Assembly: GCA_050015355.1 (NCBI GenBank)
Contig: JBEKBO010000008.1
Coordinates: 1-64,000 of the forward strand
DNA from: CAWBRT01 sp050015355
Lineage (GTDB): Bacteria > Acidobacteriota > Terriglobia > Terriglobales > Acidobacteriaceae
Length of the DNA stretch: 64,000 bases
Direction: 5' to 3'
Shown here: positions 53,947 through 62,522 of the stretch, piece by piece
Layout of the letters: every line of letters begins with the position of its first letter
Numbering within the stretch: the first letter of the stretch is position 1
Program-made: the position numbers and the translations under genes
Notes under the pieces: generated by a model
Seen by the model: only the letters and a program-made list of their open reading frames with translations
Databases searched by the model: none
What the model was told of the DNA's origin: nothing

Positions 53947-54668
53947 GATTATTGAGTCTGGGTCTACTGGCGCTGGCTGCGCCCTCTGCGGTTTGTGCGC
54001 GCCCGAAACCGGCACAGCAGACGGTGGTCGATTCCGGCACGTTCAGCATCCTGATCGCTGGCCGCAAGGTGGGAACCGAGACGTTCACCATCAAGCAATC
54101 GTCGGAGTCGAGCATCGCTTCGTCGGAGATCAAAATCGATGACGGCGGCAGCAAGTCGCGGCAAACCAGCGTCTTCCGCCTTAGTCCCAAAGGTGAGTTG
54201 CAGCGCTATGAATGGCACGAACTCGCTCCCGAAAAAAGCGAAATCGTAGTTGAACCGCAAGAGGAGTTCCTGGTCGAGCACATCACCAGCGAAAATGGCA
54301 AGAAGTTCGACCAACCGTTCCTGGTTCCGGCCACTACCCTGGTGCTCGACGATTTCTTTTTTTCGCACCGGGAGATTCTTACGTGGCGATACCTGGCGTC
54401 GATTTGCAAGGCCGTGAACGGCGTCACGCAGTGTGCCCCGCAAAAGTCGCAGTTCGGCGTGATTGTTCCCCGGCAGCACACGTCAGTTGTCGTCACCATC
54501 GAATTCGTCGGCCGCGAGCGTGCGCCGATTCACGGAAACGAGACGGAGTTGAGCCACTACCGGATCACTTCCGAAGGAGCCGACGACTGGGATCTTTGGT
54601 TGGACGGCAATCAGAAGCTGATGCGCATCCTTATCCCAGCGACAAAAACAGAGGTCGTGCGAGATTGA
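53919..54668 (+). CDS. Secreted hypothetical protein overlapping aroK
   Basis: 249 residues. Signal peptide MGQRTRAAIRLLSLGLLALA... ending near CARPK. The mature protein is a long beta-strand pattern (SILIAGRKVGTETFTIKQSS) with two Cys in SICKAVNGVTQC. DUF6134/DUF3108-like shape is possible but not proven. The 28-base overlap with aroK suggests coupled translation. Confidence 0.72.
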   Translation: MGQRTRAAIRLLSLGLLALAAPSAVCARPKPAQQTVVDSGTFSILIAGRKVGTETFTIKQSSESSIASSEIKIDDGGSKSRQTSVFRLSPKGELQRYEWHELAPEKSEIVVEPQEEFLVEHITSENGKKFDQPFLVPATTLVLDDFFFSHREILTWRYLASICKAVNGVTQCAPQKSQFGVIVPRQHTSVVVTIEFVGRERAPIHGNETELSHYRITSEGADDWDLWLDGNQKLMRILIPATKTEVVRD

Positions 54669-54704
54669 GCTGGATTGCGTTCGCAGGTAGACCAGATTCT
54701 GTGC

Positions 54705-54892
54705 TGTCATGCTGAGCGAGCCGGGGCCCCCGGCAACGGCCGTTTATGCCGTTGCTGGGGTGGAGCAGCGAAGCATCCCAGGGAACTATCCCATACCGCG
54801 TCGCTCTGGGCTTTTTAATGAAATCTTTCGGCTGCGCCTCAGCCCCACGCCGTACTGGGATTCTTCGCTCCCCTTGGTCGCTCAGAATGACA
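54705..54892. mobile_element. Family E MITE with nested family B hairpin (B4)
   Basis: Ends TGTCATGCTGAGCGA (54705-54719) and TCGCTCAGAATGACA (54878-54892) form an imperfect 15-bp inverted repeat (one mismatch). Internal GAAGCATCCC and GATTCTTCGCT words are typical of this element class in acidobacteria. B4 (54722-54763) is a reversed family B hairpin with stem GCAACGGC/GCCGTTGC sitting just inside the left end. No coding capacity. Confidence 0.85.
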
Positions 54893-54974
54893 CAGTGAAA
54901 GTTATTACCTGAATTCCGGGACGTTACGCTAGGCTAGGGCGGTTTCAGAGCAGACGCACGCCGGAGCTATCCTT

Positions 54975-55029
54975 CATGGGATATACCTTTCGCGCATGGA
55001 ATATCCCTTTCGCGAAACTGATCTATAAT
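54975..55029 (+). promoter_or_regulatory. 20-bp tandem repeat and TATAAT box upstream of the acyl-CoA dehydrogenase
   Basis: CATGGGATATACCTTTCGCG at 54975-54994 is followed directly by CATGGAATATCCCTTTCGCG at 54995-55014 (two changes). TATAAT at 55024-55029 may be the -10 box. The GGATATACCTTTCG word recurs at family C ends. Confidence 0.5.
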
Positions 55030-55070
55030 TTTCGGTCACATTTTTTATCTTTCGATTGAGGTCTTTCGCT

Positions 55071-56249
55071 ATGCCCACATCCCCAGTTTCATCCGTGGCG
55101 CCGCAATCGCTGCTCGCGCTGACCGAGGATGAGCAGTTGTTCCGTGACAGCGTCCGGCAGTTCGCCGAGGAGGCGGTTCGTCCTCTGGTCAAGGAGATGG
55201 ACGAAAAAGGAGTCTTCGAACACTCGCTGATTGAGCAGTTTTTTCAGCTTGGACTGATGGGAATCGAAATTCCCGAACAGTACGGCGGCAGCGGTGCGAG
55301 CTTTTTCGAAGCTATCCTTGCGGTTGAAGAATTGTCGCGCGTCGACCCCTCGGCGGCCGTGGTCGTCGATGTGCAGAACACGCTGGTGAACAACGCCATA
55401 CTCCGCTGGGCCAACGAAGAGCAAAAGAAAAAGTATTTGCCGAAGATGGCGAGCGAGTGGGTGGGGGCTTACGCTTTGAGCGAGGCGGGATCGGGGTCCG
55501 ACGCTTTTGCTTTGCAGTGCCGCGCCCAGGATAAAGGCGACCACTGGCTGCTCAACGGGCAGAAGTTGTGGATCACGAATGGCAAGGAAGCAAGCCTGTT
55601 TATTATGCTGACCACGGTGGACCCCGCGGCCGGCTACCGTGGCGTTACCGCATTCCTGGTGGAAAAAAGCTTCCCGGGCTTTTCGGTCGGCAAGAAGGAA
55701 GACAAGCTTGGCATCCGCGCATCTTCCACCTGCGAATTGATTATGGAAGATTGCAAAGTGCCCAAGGAAAACCTGCTGGGAGAGGTGGGCAAAGGCTACA
55801 AGATCGCCATCGAAACGCTGAACGAAGGGCGCATAGGGATCGGCGCGCAGATGCTGGGCCTGGCGCAAGGAGCACTGGATGTGGCGGTGAAATATGCGCA
55901 GGAGCGCAAACAGTTTGGCCAGCCGATCGCGAACTTCCAGGCCATTCAGTTCCAACTGGCGCAGATGGCAACCGAAGTTATGGCCATGCGGATGATGGTC
56001 TACAACGTCGCCAGGATGAAAGACGCCGGCATGCCCTTCCTGAAAGAAGCGGCGATGACCAAGCTGTACTGTTCGCAGGTTGCCGAGCGGGTGGCGTCGA
56101 TGGCCGTGGAAATTCTTGGCGGCTACGGCTTCACAAAAGACTATCCGGCGGAGAAATTTTTCCGCGATTCGAAGATCGGCAGCATCTACGAGGGAACCTC
56201 AAATATGCAGTTGGCGACCATCGCCAAGCTGGTGCTCGGCGGAAAGTGA
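55071..56249 (+). CDS. Acyl-CoA dehydrogenase (short/branched-chain type)
   Basis: 392 residues from the ATG at 55071. FAD-binding motifs YALSEAGSGSDAFAL and WITNGKEASLFI, the C-terminal QFGQPIANFQAIQFQLA, the catalytic Glu in ...FRDSKIGSIYEGTSNMQL and AVEILGGYGFTKDYPAEKF. It oxidises acyl-CoA to enoyl-CoA with electron transfer to ETF. The TTG at 55056 adds five residues and is less likely. Confidence 0.95.
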   Translation: MPTSPVSSVAPQSLLALTEDEQLFRDSVRQFAEEAVRPLVKEMDEKGVFEHSLIEQFFQLGLMGIEIPEQYGGSGASFFEAILAVEELSRVDPSAAVVVDVQNTLVNNAILRWANEEQKKKYLPKMASEWVGAYALSEAGSGSDAFALQCRAQDKGDHWLLNGQKLWITNGKEASLFIMLTTVDPAAGYRGVTAFLVEKSFPGFSVGKKEDKLGIRASSTCELIMEDCKVPKENLLGEVGKGYKIAIETLNEGRIGIGAQMLGLAQGALDVAVKYAQERKQFGQPIANFQAIQFQLAQMATEVMAMRMMVYNVARMKDAGMPFLKEAAMTKLYCSQVAERVASMAVEILGGYGFTKDYPAEKFFRDSKIGSIYEGTSNMQLATIAKLVLGGK

Positions 56250-56304
56250 GTAACGCTCCGCACGGCGCCGCTCTGGCGCATTAGCGAACGGCAACAACCG
56301 CTCT

Positions 56305-56387
56305 CACCCCAGCGAGCAATGCTCGCTGGGGACCCCGATTAGCAATTCCACCCCACTACCCGCAAATGCGGCGTAGTGGGGACCCCG
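56305..56387. repeat. Family B hairpins B5 and B6 in tandem
   Basis: B5 (56305-56337): CACCCCAGCGAGC, AAT, GCTCGCTGGGGACCCCG. B6 (56348-56387): CCACCCCACTACCCGC, AAAT, GCGGCGTAGTGGGGACCCCG. Same feet, different fully paired stems. They lie between two convergent genes and probably act as bidirectional terminators as well. Confidence 0.9.
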
Positions 56388-56430
56388 GCCAATTCGCGGG
56401 GACCTTTTTCGTGTGCGGCGGCGCTTCCGG

Positions 56431-56676
56431 CTATAGCAGCTTGCCGGCCAACTGCACCAGCAGTGCGGCGCGCAATCTCTCGTCGCTTTCCAGTTGAGTC
56501 GCGAGATGCGTCCGGCAATAAGGGGCAACCTTGGACGCAAGTGGATCAACCACGACGAACTCGATGGGACAAGGCTTGGTCCCCGGTCTTACCTGCTGTG
56601 CCGTCATTTGCCACGGGCAAGGACCCGCAGCGCCATGCTTTGCCGCGTCGAACTTCTCGATGGTCAGCATCTTCAT
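56431..56676 (-). CDS. Small hypothetical protein
   Basis: 81 residues from the ATG at 56676, supported by GGAGATG upstream. Contains three Cys (GPCPWQM, KPCPIEF, YCRTHL) and a helical end (ESDERLRAALLVQLAGKLL). No family recognised. Convergent with the acyl-CoA dehydrogenase. Confidence 0.6.
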   Translation of the reverse strand: MKMLTIEKFDAAKHGAAGPCPWQMTAQQVRPGTKPCPIEFVVVDPLASKVAPYCRTHLATQLESDERLRAALLVQLAGKLL

Positions 56677-56872
56677 AAGGGCATCTCCAGCTATTAGGGT
56701 TAAGAAACGGAGACAACCTAGCGCCTCAGCTTCGGTCTGAAGAGAAGCAAAAGGACTTCGCATCGGTCGCCGTCCGCCCTATGCATGTGCAATTGCAGTG
56801 CAAATGTGAGTAGATCTTTTGCCTGCTGAAAAGACGGGACTTACTCCAGGCAGATGCAATTCTCAAAAGCCA

Positions 56873-56908
56873 AACCACTGCATTTTGCTAGTAACCACTG
56901 CGTTTTGC
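56873..56908. repeat. Direct repeat AACCACTGC(A/G)TTTTGC
   Basis: Two 16-bp copies, 56873-56888 and 56893-56908, with one difference and a 20-bp period. Possible regulator-binding site in the 490-base gap between the small gene and tRNA-Arg; the rest of that gap shows no gene. Confidence 0.4.
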
Positions 56909-57125
56909 AGTACTGCAAAGTTCTGGACATGCACGCCGCAATGCAGCCTTTGCGCACGCCACGGAGTCAGAAAGGTGAATCCGCGTGACGGGCGTCACGC
57001 AAAAGACAAGGACATCAAGCGAGGATTCGCGGTGCGTGCCTGCCGCGAATCCGGTCTAACGTTTGCCTTCCGGCACAAGATCAGGAACTCGGCGGCAGAG
57101 CTCAAGTACGGTAGAATTGTGACGT

Positions 57126-57169
57126 TCCACCCCAGCAACGGCAAAAACCGCCGTTGCCGGGGACCCGGG
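57126..57169. repeat. Family B hairpin B7, abutting tRNA-Arg
   Basis: CCACCCCAGCAACGGC, AAAAACC, GCCGTTGCCGGGGACCCG. Ends directly at the 5' end of the tRNA gene. Confidence 0.85.
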
Positions 57170-57246
57170 GGGAGCGTAGCTCAGGTGGATAGAGCATCTG
57201 CCTTCTAAGCAGAGGGTCGCAGGTTCGAGTCCTGCCGCTCCTACCA
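57170..57246 (+). tRNA. tRNA-Arg (anticodon TCT)
   Basis: Acceptor GGGAGCG pairs with CGCTCCT (first pair G-U); D-arm GCTC...GAGC; anticodon stem TCTGC/GCAGA with loop CTTCTAA (anticodon TCT, AGA codons); T-arm GCAGG TTCGAGT CCTGC; encoded CCA. Confidence 0.96.
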
Positions 57247-57349
57247 TTTGCTTTTGATAGGCCTAGCTGCCGGCTGGATTCTTCTCTAAGCACTGCTTTC
57301 TGAGCCGCTGTCTTTGCCCGGTGGCGCATTATAAAGCTTCTACGCTCTT

Positions 57350-58549
57350 ATGGCGGCCATTCTTATCTTCCTCGCCACTTATCTGGTGCTCGTCATCGGC
57401 CGATTGCCGTGGTCCCGGGTCGACCGAACGGGCGGGTGCATCATCGGCGCCAGCCTGATGATCGCCTTCGGTGCCCTGGATTTAAAGCAAGCAGTCGCCG
57501 CCATCGATTTCGACACCATCATCCTGCTGTTCGGCATGATGATCGTGGTCGCCAACCTGCGCCTCTCCGGCTTTTTCGGCGCGGTGGCCGAGTGGGTGGT
57601 GGAGCATGCGCACGGGCCGTTCGTCCTGCTGGCCGCCATCGTCCTGGTGGCCGGATTCTTCTCGGCTTTCTTTGTGAACGACACCATGTGCCTGGTGCTC
57701 ACGCCTCTGGTGCTGGAAATTACCCGCCGACTGCGCCGCAACGCCTTGCCTTACCTGCTTGCCGTGGCAACGGCGTCAAACATCGGGAGTGTGGCGACGA
57801 TTACGGGCAATCCGCAGAACATGATGATCGGCAGTTTTTCGGGAATCCACTACCGGACTTTCGCGGCAGCGCTCTCGCCAGTCGCAGTGGTGGGGCTAAT
57901 GTTGACGGTGGCCGTGATCGCCGCCATCTACCATCGAGAGTTCCGGCTCCGGGAAAAGGTCGCACTCGAACAACGCCCGATACACACCAACCGTGTGCTG
58001 ATGTGGAAGTCGTTGATCGTGTCGGCGGGCATGATCGGATTCTTCTTCGTGGGTTGGCCGGTTCCGAAAGTGGCGCTCATAGCGGGTGCGCTGCTGCTGG
58101 TTACACGGAGCGTGAAACCGGAGAAGATTTACCGCGAGATCGATTGGTCATTGCTGGTGCTCTTCATCGGACTCTTTATCGTGGTGGCGGGCGTGGAGAC
58201 AACCGCCCTGCCCGACGACCTTTTCCGCACCGCGCAACGATACCACCTGGAGCGCCCCTCCGTGCTGAGCACGTTTGCGGCCCTGCTATCCAATGTCGTG
58301 AGCAACGTGCCCGCGGTCCTGGTGTTCAAGCCCTTCATCACTCGCCTGGGCGACCCCGGGCGGGCGTGGCTCACACTGGCTATGTCCACCACGCTGGCGG
58401 GCAATCTGACCATTCTCGGTTCGGTTGCGAACCTGATCGTCGTGCAGAAAGCGCGCCACGAAGTGCAAATCAGTTTTTGGGACTACTTCAAGGTCGGCGC
58501 ACCGCTGACGGTGTTGACCATCGTCGCCGGAGTCATCTTGCTGGGCTGA
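57350..58549 (+). CDS. ArsB/SLC13-type anion permease
   Basis: 399 residues, about 10-11 membrane segments. Family points: DFDTIILLFGMMIVVANL, FFVNDTMCLVLTPLVLEI (the conserved N-D-x-x-x-L-x-x-T-P), SNIGSVATITGNPQNMM and, near the end, SNVVSNVPAVLVFKPF with TLAGNLTILGSVANLI. These paired hairpins are typical of the ion transporter superfamily (ArsB, CitMHS, SLC13, NhaD). The substrate cannot be decided; no ars genes adjoin. It starts ~100 bases after tRNA-Arg. Confidence 0.88.
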   Translation: MAAILIFLATYLVLVIGRLPWSRVDRTGGCIIGASLMIAFGALDLKQAVAAIDFDTIILLFGMMIVVANLRLSGFFGAVAEWVVEHAHGPFVLLAAIVLVAGFFSAFFVNDTMCLVLTPLVLEITRRLRRNALPYLLAVATASNIGSVATITGNPQNMMIGSFSGIHYRTFAAALSPVAVVGLMLTVAVIAAIYHREFRLREKVALEQRPIHTNRVLMWKSLIVSAGMIGFFFVGWPVPKVALIAGALLLVTRSVKPEKIYREIDWSLLVLFIGLFIVVAGVETTALPDDLFRTAQRYHLERPSVLSTFAALLSNVVSNVPAVLVFKPFITRLGDPGRAWLTLAMSTTLAGNLTILGSVANLIVVQKARHEVQISFWDYFKVGAPLTVLTIVAGVILLG

Positions 58550-58631
58550 GCTGACGAAATCAACAGCACTGCGCACTCCGCCATGAATAAGGCTCCGGAG
58601 CAGTTCATTTCGCCGGATGGGCGGAGTGCTG

Positions 58632-59900
58632 TCACTCTTTTGCCAATCGCGTGTGGCACGTCTCGGGCATGAAAAAATAGAGGATAGCGAACGCTGCCGA
58701 CGCCACCGCCGCGAGGAATAGGAAGCCGGCGCGAAAGCCCACGCGGTGAACAATACTACCAGCGATGACCTGGCTCAGAGCCGCGCCGATACCGACCGCA
58801 GTGGTGATGGCTCCCAGCGTGAGATTGAATCGGCCGGTACCGCGCGTCAAATCGGCGATCACGAGCACGGACACAACTCCGAAGATCCCCGCCCCGACGC
58901 CGTCCATGACCTGGATGGCCACGAGCAATGCCGTCTTGGACGTGAGGGTGTAAAGAACGCCACGAATCGGAAGTACGCCGAAGGCGATCAGCAGAAGTGG
59001 CTTTCGACCCCATGTCCCGGCCTTCCGTCCCGACCAGGACGCGATCAGCGTGATGACGAACTGGGTCGTGACCACGCACGCCGACATGAAGAGCATTGAG
59101 CTGCGCCCCTGCCCCTTGGCCAGCAGCTCGCCAAGTAACGGCAGCATCGCCGCGTTCGCAAAATGGAACATCACGGCGCAGACGAGGAAGAGGACCAGTG
59201 GACGATCCCGGAAGAGCACCCGGACGCTTTCCGCTTTACCGCCTTTCTCGCCGTCATTTGCGCCACGGGCGAGCTCGTAGTCAATCTCGTCGGGTCTGAT
59301 GAGAAGCAGGACGAAAATCGTGGGGACCGCAAGAGCCACGACGAAGAAAAAAATGCTCCGGTTGGAAGCGAGATAGCCGAGAAGTCCCATCGACAAGGCG
59401 GCAGTCACGTTACCTGCCGAGTTGAACGTCTGATTGCGGCCTTGGCGGGTGTCGAATGCGGCACGTCCGACGACCCCGAGCGAGATGGCGCAGATGGCTG
59501 GGATGAAGACGCTGGATGTGCCGCCAATCAAGACCTGGGCGCCCATGACGGGCCAGAACGACGGAAATAGAGCGATCAGCAGCGCTCCCGCAGCCAGCGC
59601 GGCCACGGCCACAGCGATCAGCGCTCGCTTCGAGCGAAGGAAGTCAACGAGCGCGCCAGCCGGCGTCTGCGTGAGAATTCCCGCGATTCCGCCGACCGTG
59701 AGCGCGAGCCCCACGCGCTCTTCGTTCCACCGGTAGCCAGCGAGGTAAATTGCGAGGAACGGCCCCACCCCCGTCTGCACGTCGGCGAGGAGGAAATTGA
59801 GCCAATCAAGGCCACGCAGCGTTCGCCGCGAAGGGGACCTCTTGGTCTCAATGGACGCGTCAGGCTCGCGCGCGCTCTTCAACAGGAATCTCTTTTCCAA
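58632..59900 (-). CDS. Major facilitator superfamily transporter
   Basis: 422 residues with 12 predicted membrane segments in two halves around a charged loop (YELARGANDGEKGGKAES). Motif A-like loops: LVDFLRSKRALI and SWSGRKAGTWGRKPLL. Close in pattern to drug- or sugar-efflux MFS members; the substrate is unknown. Convergent with the permease before it. Confidence 0.88.
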   Translation of the reverse strand: MEKRFLLKSAREPDASIETKRSPSRRTLRGLDWLNFLLADVQTGVGPFLAIYLAGYRWNEERVGLALTVGGIAGILTQTPAGALVDFLRSKRALIAVAVAALAAGALLIALFPSFWPVMGAQVLIGGTSSVFIPAICAISLGVVGRAAFDTRQGRNQTFNSAGNVTAALSMGLLGYLASNRSIFFFVVALAVPTIFVLLLIRPDEIDYELARGANDGEKGGKAESVRVLFRDRPLVLFLVCAVMFHFANAAMLPLLGELLAKGQGRSSMLFMSACVVTTQFVITLIASWSGRKAGTWGRKPLLLIAFGVLPIRGVLYTLTSKTALLVAIQVMDGVGAGIFGVVSVLVIADLTRGTGRFNLTLGAITTAVGIGAALSQVIAGSIVHRVGFRAGFLFLAAVASAAFAILYFFMPETCHTRLAKE

Positions 59901-60002
59901 CTCTGAATTGCTCGAATTGCACTGCTGGTGAACGGTTCAGCAAGGCCATATTACATCTTCAAACGAAAAGCGGAGTGATGTTGCTGGGCTGAGCGGACGA
60001 TT

Positions 60003-60151
60003 GCCCACATTAGCTCCGCCTGCGGCTCCGCAAATGTGGGCTACCACGAAATGACGCATCCCTCAGGGGCTAAAGCCCGCATTCTTTTGGCTACTGCCGG
60101 ACGGGCTGAAGCCCGTCCCCTTCAAAAACCTATTCATGAAACAGGGTCTAC
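60003..60151. repeat. Family A-like hairpin A14 and family D copy D1
   Basis: A14 (60003-60044): GCCCACATT...AAATGTGGGCTACC. D1 (60061-60151): GGGGCTAAAGCCCGCATT, inner stem GACGGGCTGAAGCCCGTC, CCCCTTCAAA, ATGAAACAGGGTCTA. The terminal TAGA (minus strand) contains the nitrilase stop codon at 60148-60150. Confidence 0.85.
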
Positions 60152-61119
60152 TTCGCGAGCTTTCCGGCGAGTGCGTCGTCGGCAGTCCACTCGACTGCGC
60201 TGGTGACCGGCGCGGTGCGGTGTTCGTTGACGGAAAGCCGGAAGACGTCTGGCCGGGCGTAATGGCCTACGACATCGAAGTCATACTTGGCGCGCGGGAT
60301 CTCGTCGAGATCGATGTCGGCGGTCAAAATGCATTCGCCGTCAAACGTGGGAGCGGCGAGCACGCGTCCCAAGGGATCGATGATGCAACTGCCGCCGCGC
60401 ATGAGGACGGTATTGGGATCATCGCCCTGCTGCGCCGGGTAGTCGGCGGGAAAGCTTCCTCGCTTGATGTATTGGCAGGCGGTGAGCACAAAACACCGGC
60501 CCTCAAGCGCAATATGCCGCATGGTTGGAAGCCAGGTCTCGCGGTCATCGGCGGTGGGAGCGCAATAGATTTGTATGTTCTTGGAGTACATCGCCATGCG
60601 CAACATGGGCATGTAATTCTCCCAGCAAATGACGGTGCCGAGTTTTCCCACCTCGGTATCGAAGACCGGCAGGGTCGAGCCGTCACCGAACCCCCAGACG
60701 AGGCGTTCGTGGGCCGTCGGCATGAGCTTGCGGTGTTTGCCAAGCAGAGCGCCGTCGGGGGCGAAGAAGAGCGCGGTGCAGTACAAAGTGCCGCCGTCGC
60801 GCTCGATGACACCGATCACGAGATGAACATGATTCTCCCGCGCCGCCTTGCCGAGAGCTTCGGTGGCCGGGCCGGGCACCTCGATGGCGCTCGCCCAATA
60901 CTTGCGGAACTGTTCGCGGCCCTCCGGCGAACGGCTGCCAACCCGCGATCCAAAATCCAGGCCTTTCGGATAGACGGAAATGAACGCCTCGGGAAAGACA
61001 GCCAGGGCGACGCCTTTGCCTGCCGCTTCAGCGGTCAGCCGACATGCTTTCTCCACACTGGCTTCCCAATCAAAGGGAACGGCCCCTGCCTGAACCACCG
61101 CAGCTCGAAATTGTTTCAT
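60148..61119 (-). CDS. Nitrilase-superfamily enzyme (carbon-nitrogen hydrolase)
   Basis: 323 residues from the ATG at 61119 (GGAGG upstream). Catalytic triad: Glu44 in VFPEAFISVYP, Lys in GKHRKLMPT, Cys in TVICWENYMPMLRMAMY. The YMPMLR after the Cys and the long C-terminal part match true nitrilases/cyanide-type hydrolases rather than amidases. It turns a nitrile into a carboxylic acid and ammonia; the natural substrate is unknown. The gene ends in the terminus of element D1. Confidence 0.9.
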   Translation of the reverse strand: MKQFRAAVVQAGAVPFDWEASVEKACRLTAEAAGKGVALAVFPEAFISVYPKGLDFGSRVGSRSPEGREQFRKYWASAIEVPGPATEALGKAARENHVHLVIGVIERDGGTLYCTALFFAPDGALLGKHRKLMPTAHERLVWGFGDGSTLPVFDTEVGKLGTVICWENYMPMLRMAMYSKNIQIYCAPTADDRETWLPTMRHIALEGRCFVLTACQYIKRGSFPADYPAQQGDDPNTVLMRGGSCIIDPLGRVLAAPTFDGECILTADIDLDEIPRAKYDFDVVGHYARPDVFRLSVNEHRTAPVTSAVEWTADDALAGKLAK

Positions 61120-61170
61120 GGCAAACCTCCTCGCAGCTCCGTGACAACCTTCATGGCATATTAACTTGAC

Positions 61171-61259
61171 CACCATCCCAGGTTAGCGCCGATCAATCAC
61201 CCCAGCGAGCAGGGCTCGCCGGGGACCCCGATCAGCGCGGCGCGGAACCTGGGGCACCC
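61171..61259. repeat. Family A variant A11 containing family B hairpin B8
   Basis: Outer stem CCCAGGTTAGCGCC / GGCGCGGAACCTGGGGCACC; inside, 61198-61230 is CACCCCAGCGAGC, AGG, GCTCGCCGGGGACCCCG. The family B unit is nested in the family A unit, between two GATCA words. Confidence 0.8.
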
Positions 61260-61263
61260 GGCG

Positions 61264-61632
61264 GGTTCCCCGATAGGTAAATCCCGAAATAAACTCAGTC
61301 TGTCATGGCGAGCGAAGTCGAGCCACCTTTTGTTCCTGCTGTCGAAAAACAAAGGGTGGCTCCACTCCGCGCCCGAATAGCCCTTTTGCTGGCAAGTGTA
61401 ACGTCGGATACGCAGCTTCTCTGCTCCGGCCACAGGTGTTTGGCGCTCCGCTCGCCATGACATCCTCTTAGAGCTTGCTTCATAAACCGATGTTAGAGGC
61501 AACGACAAATTCCCCCCAGGGGCTAAAGCCCGCATTGTCGTTGGCTCTGGACGGCGCGGCTAAAGCCGCGCCCCTTCAAAGAACTATTGATAAAACAGGT
61601 TCTAGGAATTTGGATACACCAACAAAGAAACA
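61264..61632. mobile_element. Family C copy C4, interrupted by family D copy D2
   Basis: Left part 61264-61468 (GGTTCCCCGATAGGTAAATC, TGTCATGGCGAGCGAAGTCG, ... CGCCATGACATCCTCT) and right end 61606-61632 (GAATTTGGATACACCAACAA) are split by D2 at 61469-61605, which carries its own imperfect inverted ends (TAGAGCTTGCTTCATAAAC / TTGATAAAACAGGTTCTAG) and inner GGGGCTAAAGCCC hairpins. TAG is present at both junctions. Confidence 0.85.
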
Positions 61633-61656
61633 GGCCCCTACTCATCCGCAAACGCT

Positions 61657-62337
61657 TCAGGGCCGCTTGAGCGAGGGCAAAAGCGGTCGCTTTCCGGGGT
61701 GCATGTCGACGGCGTGAAAGGCGGCGAGCAATGCGGCCTTGGACCAATAATGCCCCATCAGCGAGACCAGTTCCACCAACGCGCGCGCGCCAAAGAGCTT
61801 CAGGGCGCGGGCAAAAATGTCCGGGGCGACCTTCTTTTTTCCGAGCATCTGGCGGCCCAACTGAATGACAACGGCTTCCGTCTCGGGCAGTCCCCTGACG
61901 CTTTTGCGGTATTTCACGGCGTCGATGAGTTTTTGATCGAGCCCTTCCTTGAGCGCAACCTCTTCGTGAATTCCCCATTCAAACTGGCTGTCCGCCTCGC
62001 GCGCCGTCACCAGGATAGCAAGCTCGCGCACGCGCGCGTCGAAGCCGGCATGGAAGCGCAGGTATTCATTCATTTCAAGGTCGAGCTTCGCCACTGGCGG
62101 GCTGTACAACTGAAGACCTAAAGGTCCCTTCAGGCCGAGAAAGGTACGCGTCTTCGGGTTGAGGATGACATCGCACATCTGCTTGCCTTCGTCATCCAGG
62201 TCTTCGCGCCTAGGCAAAGGAAGGCGGAAGCCCGACTCCGGATACACATCCTTGGGAAGGGTGGCGGCGGGAATTTGCGAGGCTTCCGCGGACTGAGCAG
62301 GAACGGCGGGTTTCACGCGTTTTCGGCTGGCCTTCAT
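61657..62337 (-). CDS. Carboxymuconolactone decarboxylase (CMD) family protein
   Basis: 226 residues from the ATG at 62337 (GGAGG upstream). The CMD core at ~95-200 has ARVRELAILVTAREADSQFEWGIHEEVA and LVELVSLMGHYWSKAALLAAF. No AhpD-like C-x-x-C is present, so it is the lactone-decarboxylase/unknown branch and not the peroxidase partner. About 45 N-terminal residues are Pro/Ala-rich and basic. Possibly aromatic compound breakdown. Confidence 0.85.
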   Translation of the reverse strand: MKASRKRVKPAVPAQSAEASQIPAATLPKDVYPESGFRLPLPRREDLDDEGKQMCDVILNPKTRTFLGLKGPLGLQLYSPPVAKLDLEMNEYLRFHAGFDARVRELAILVTAREADSQFEWGIHEEVALKEGLDQKLIDAVKYRKSVRGLPETEAVVIQLGRQMLGKKKVAPDIFARALKLFGARALVELVSLMGHYWSKAALLAAFHAVDMHPGKRPLLPSLKRP

Positions 62338-62468
62338 GGAACCTCCGGAGTTCAATGTCGCACACGCTGCCCGGGTCATCCCAAGGCAGAACCAAGAATT
62401 GAGTGATGCTGGAACGGCGAATTATCGCACGTTAGCGGAGGTTTTTCACGCGGCACTACGAGAACGTC

Positions 62469-62505
62469 AACTACCCCGCCCTAGCTTCGCTAGAACGGGG
62501 CACCC
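62469..62505. repeat. Family A hairpin A12
   Basis: AACTACCCCGCCCTAGC, TTC, GCTAGAACGGGGCACCC. Same feet as A4, a new paired stem. Confidence 0.88.
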
Positions 62506-62522
62506 GGCAAACCACGAATTGC

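Noticed and set aside
57409..58554. 381-residue plus-strand frame overlapping the permease
   Set aside because: Arg/Gly-rich shadow of a clear multi-pass membrane protein in the other frame.
61191..61236. GATCA direct repeats around B8 as a target-site duplication
   Set aside because: CCCCGATTAGC also follows B5, so GATCA may belong to the element or its usual context and not to a duplication.
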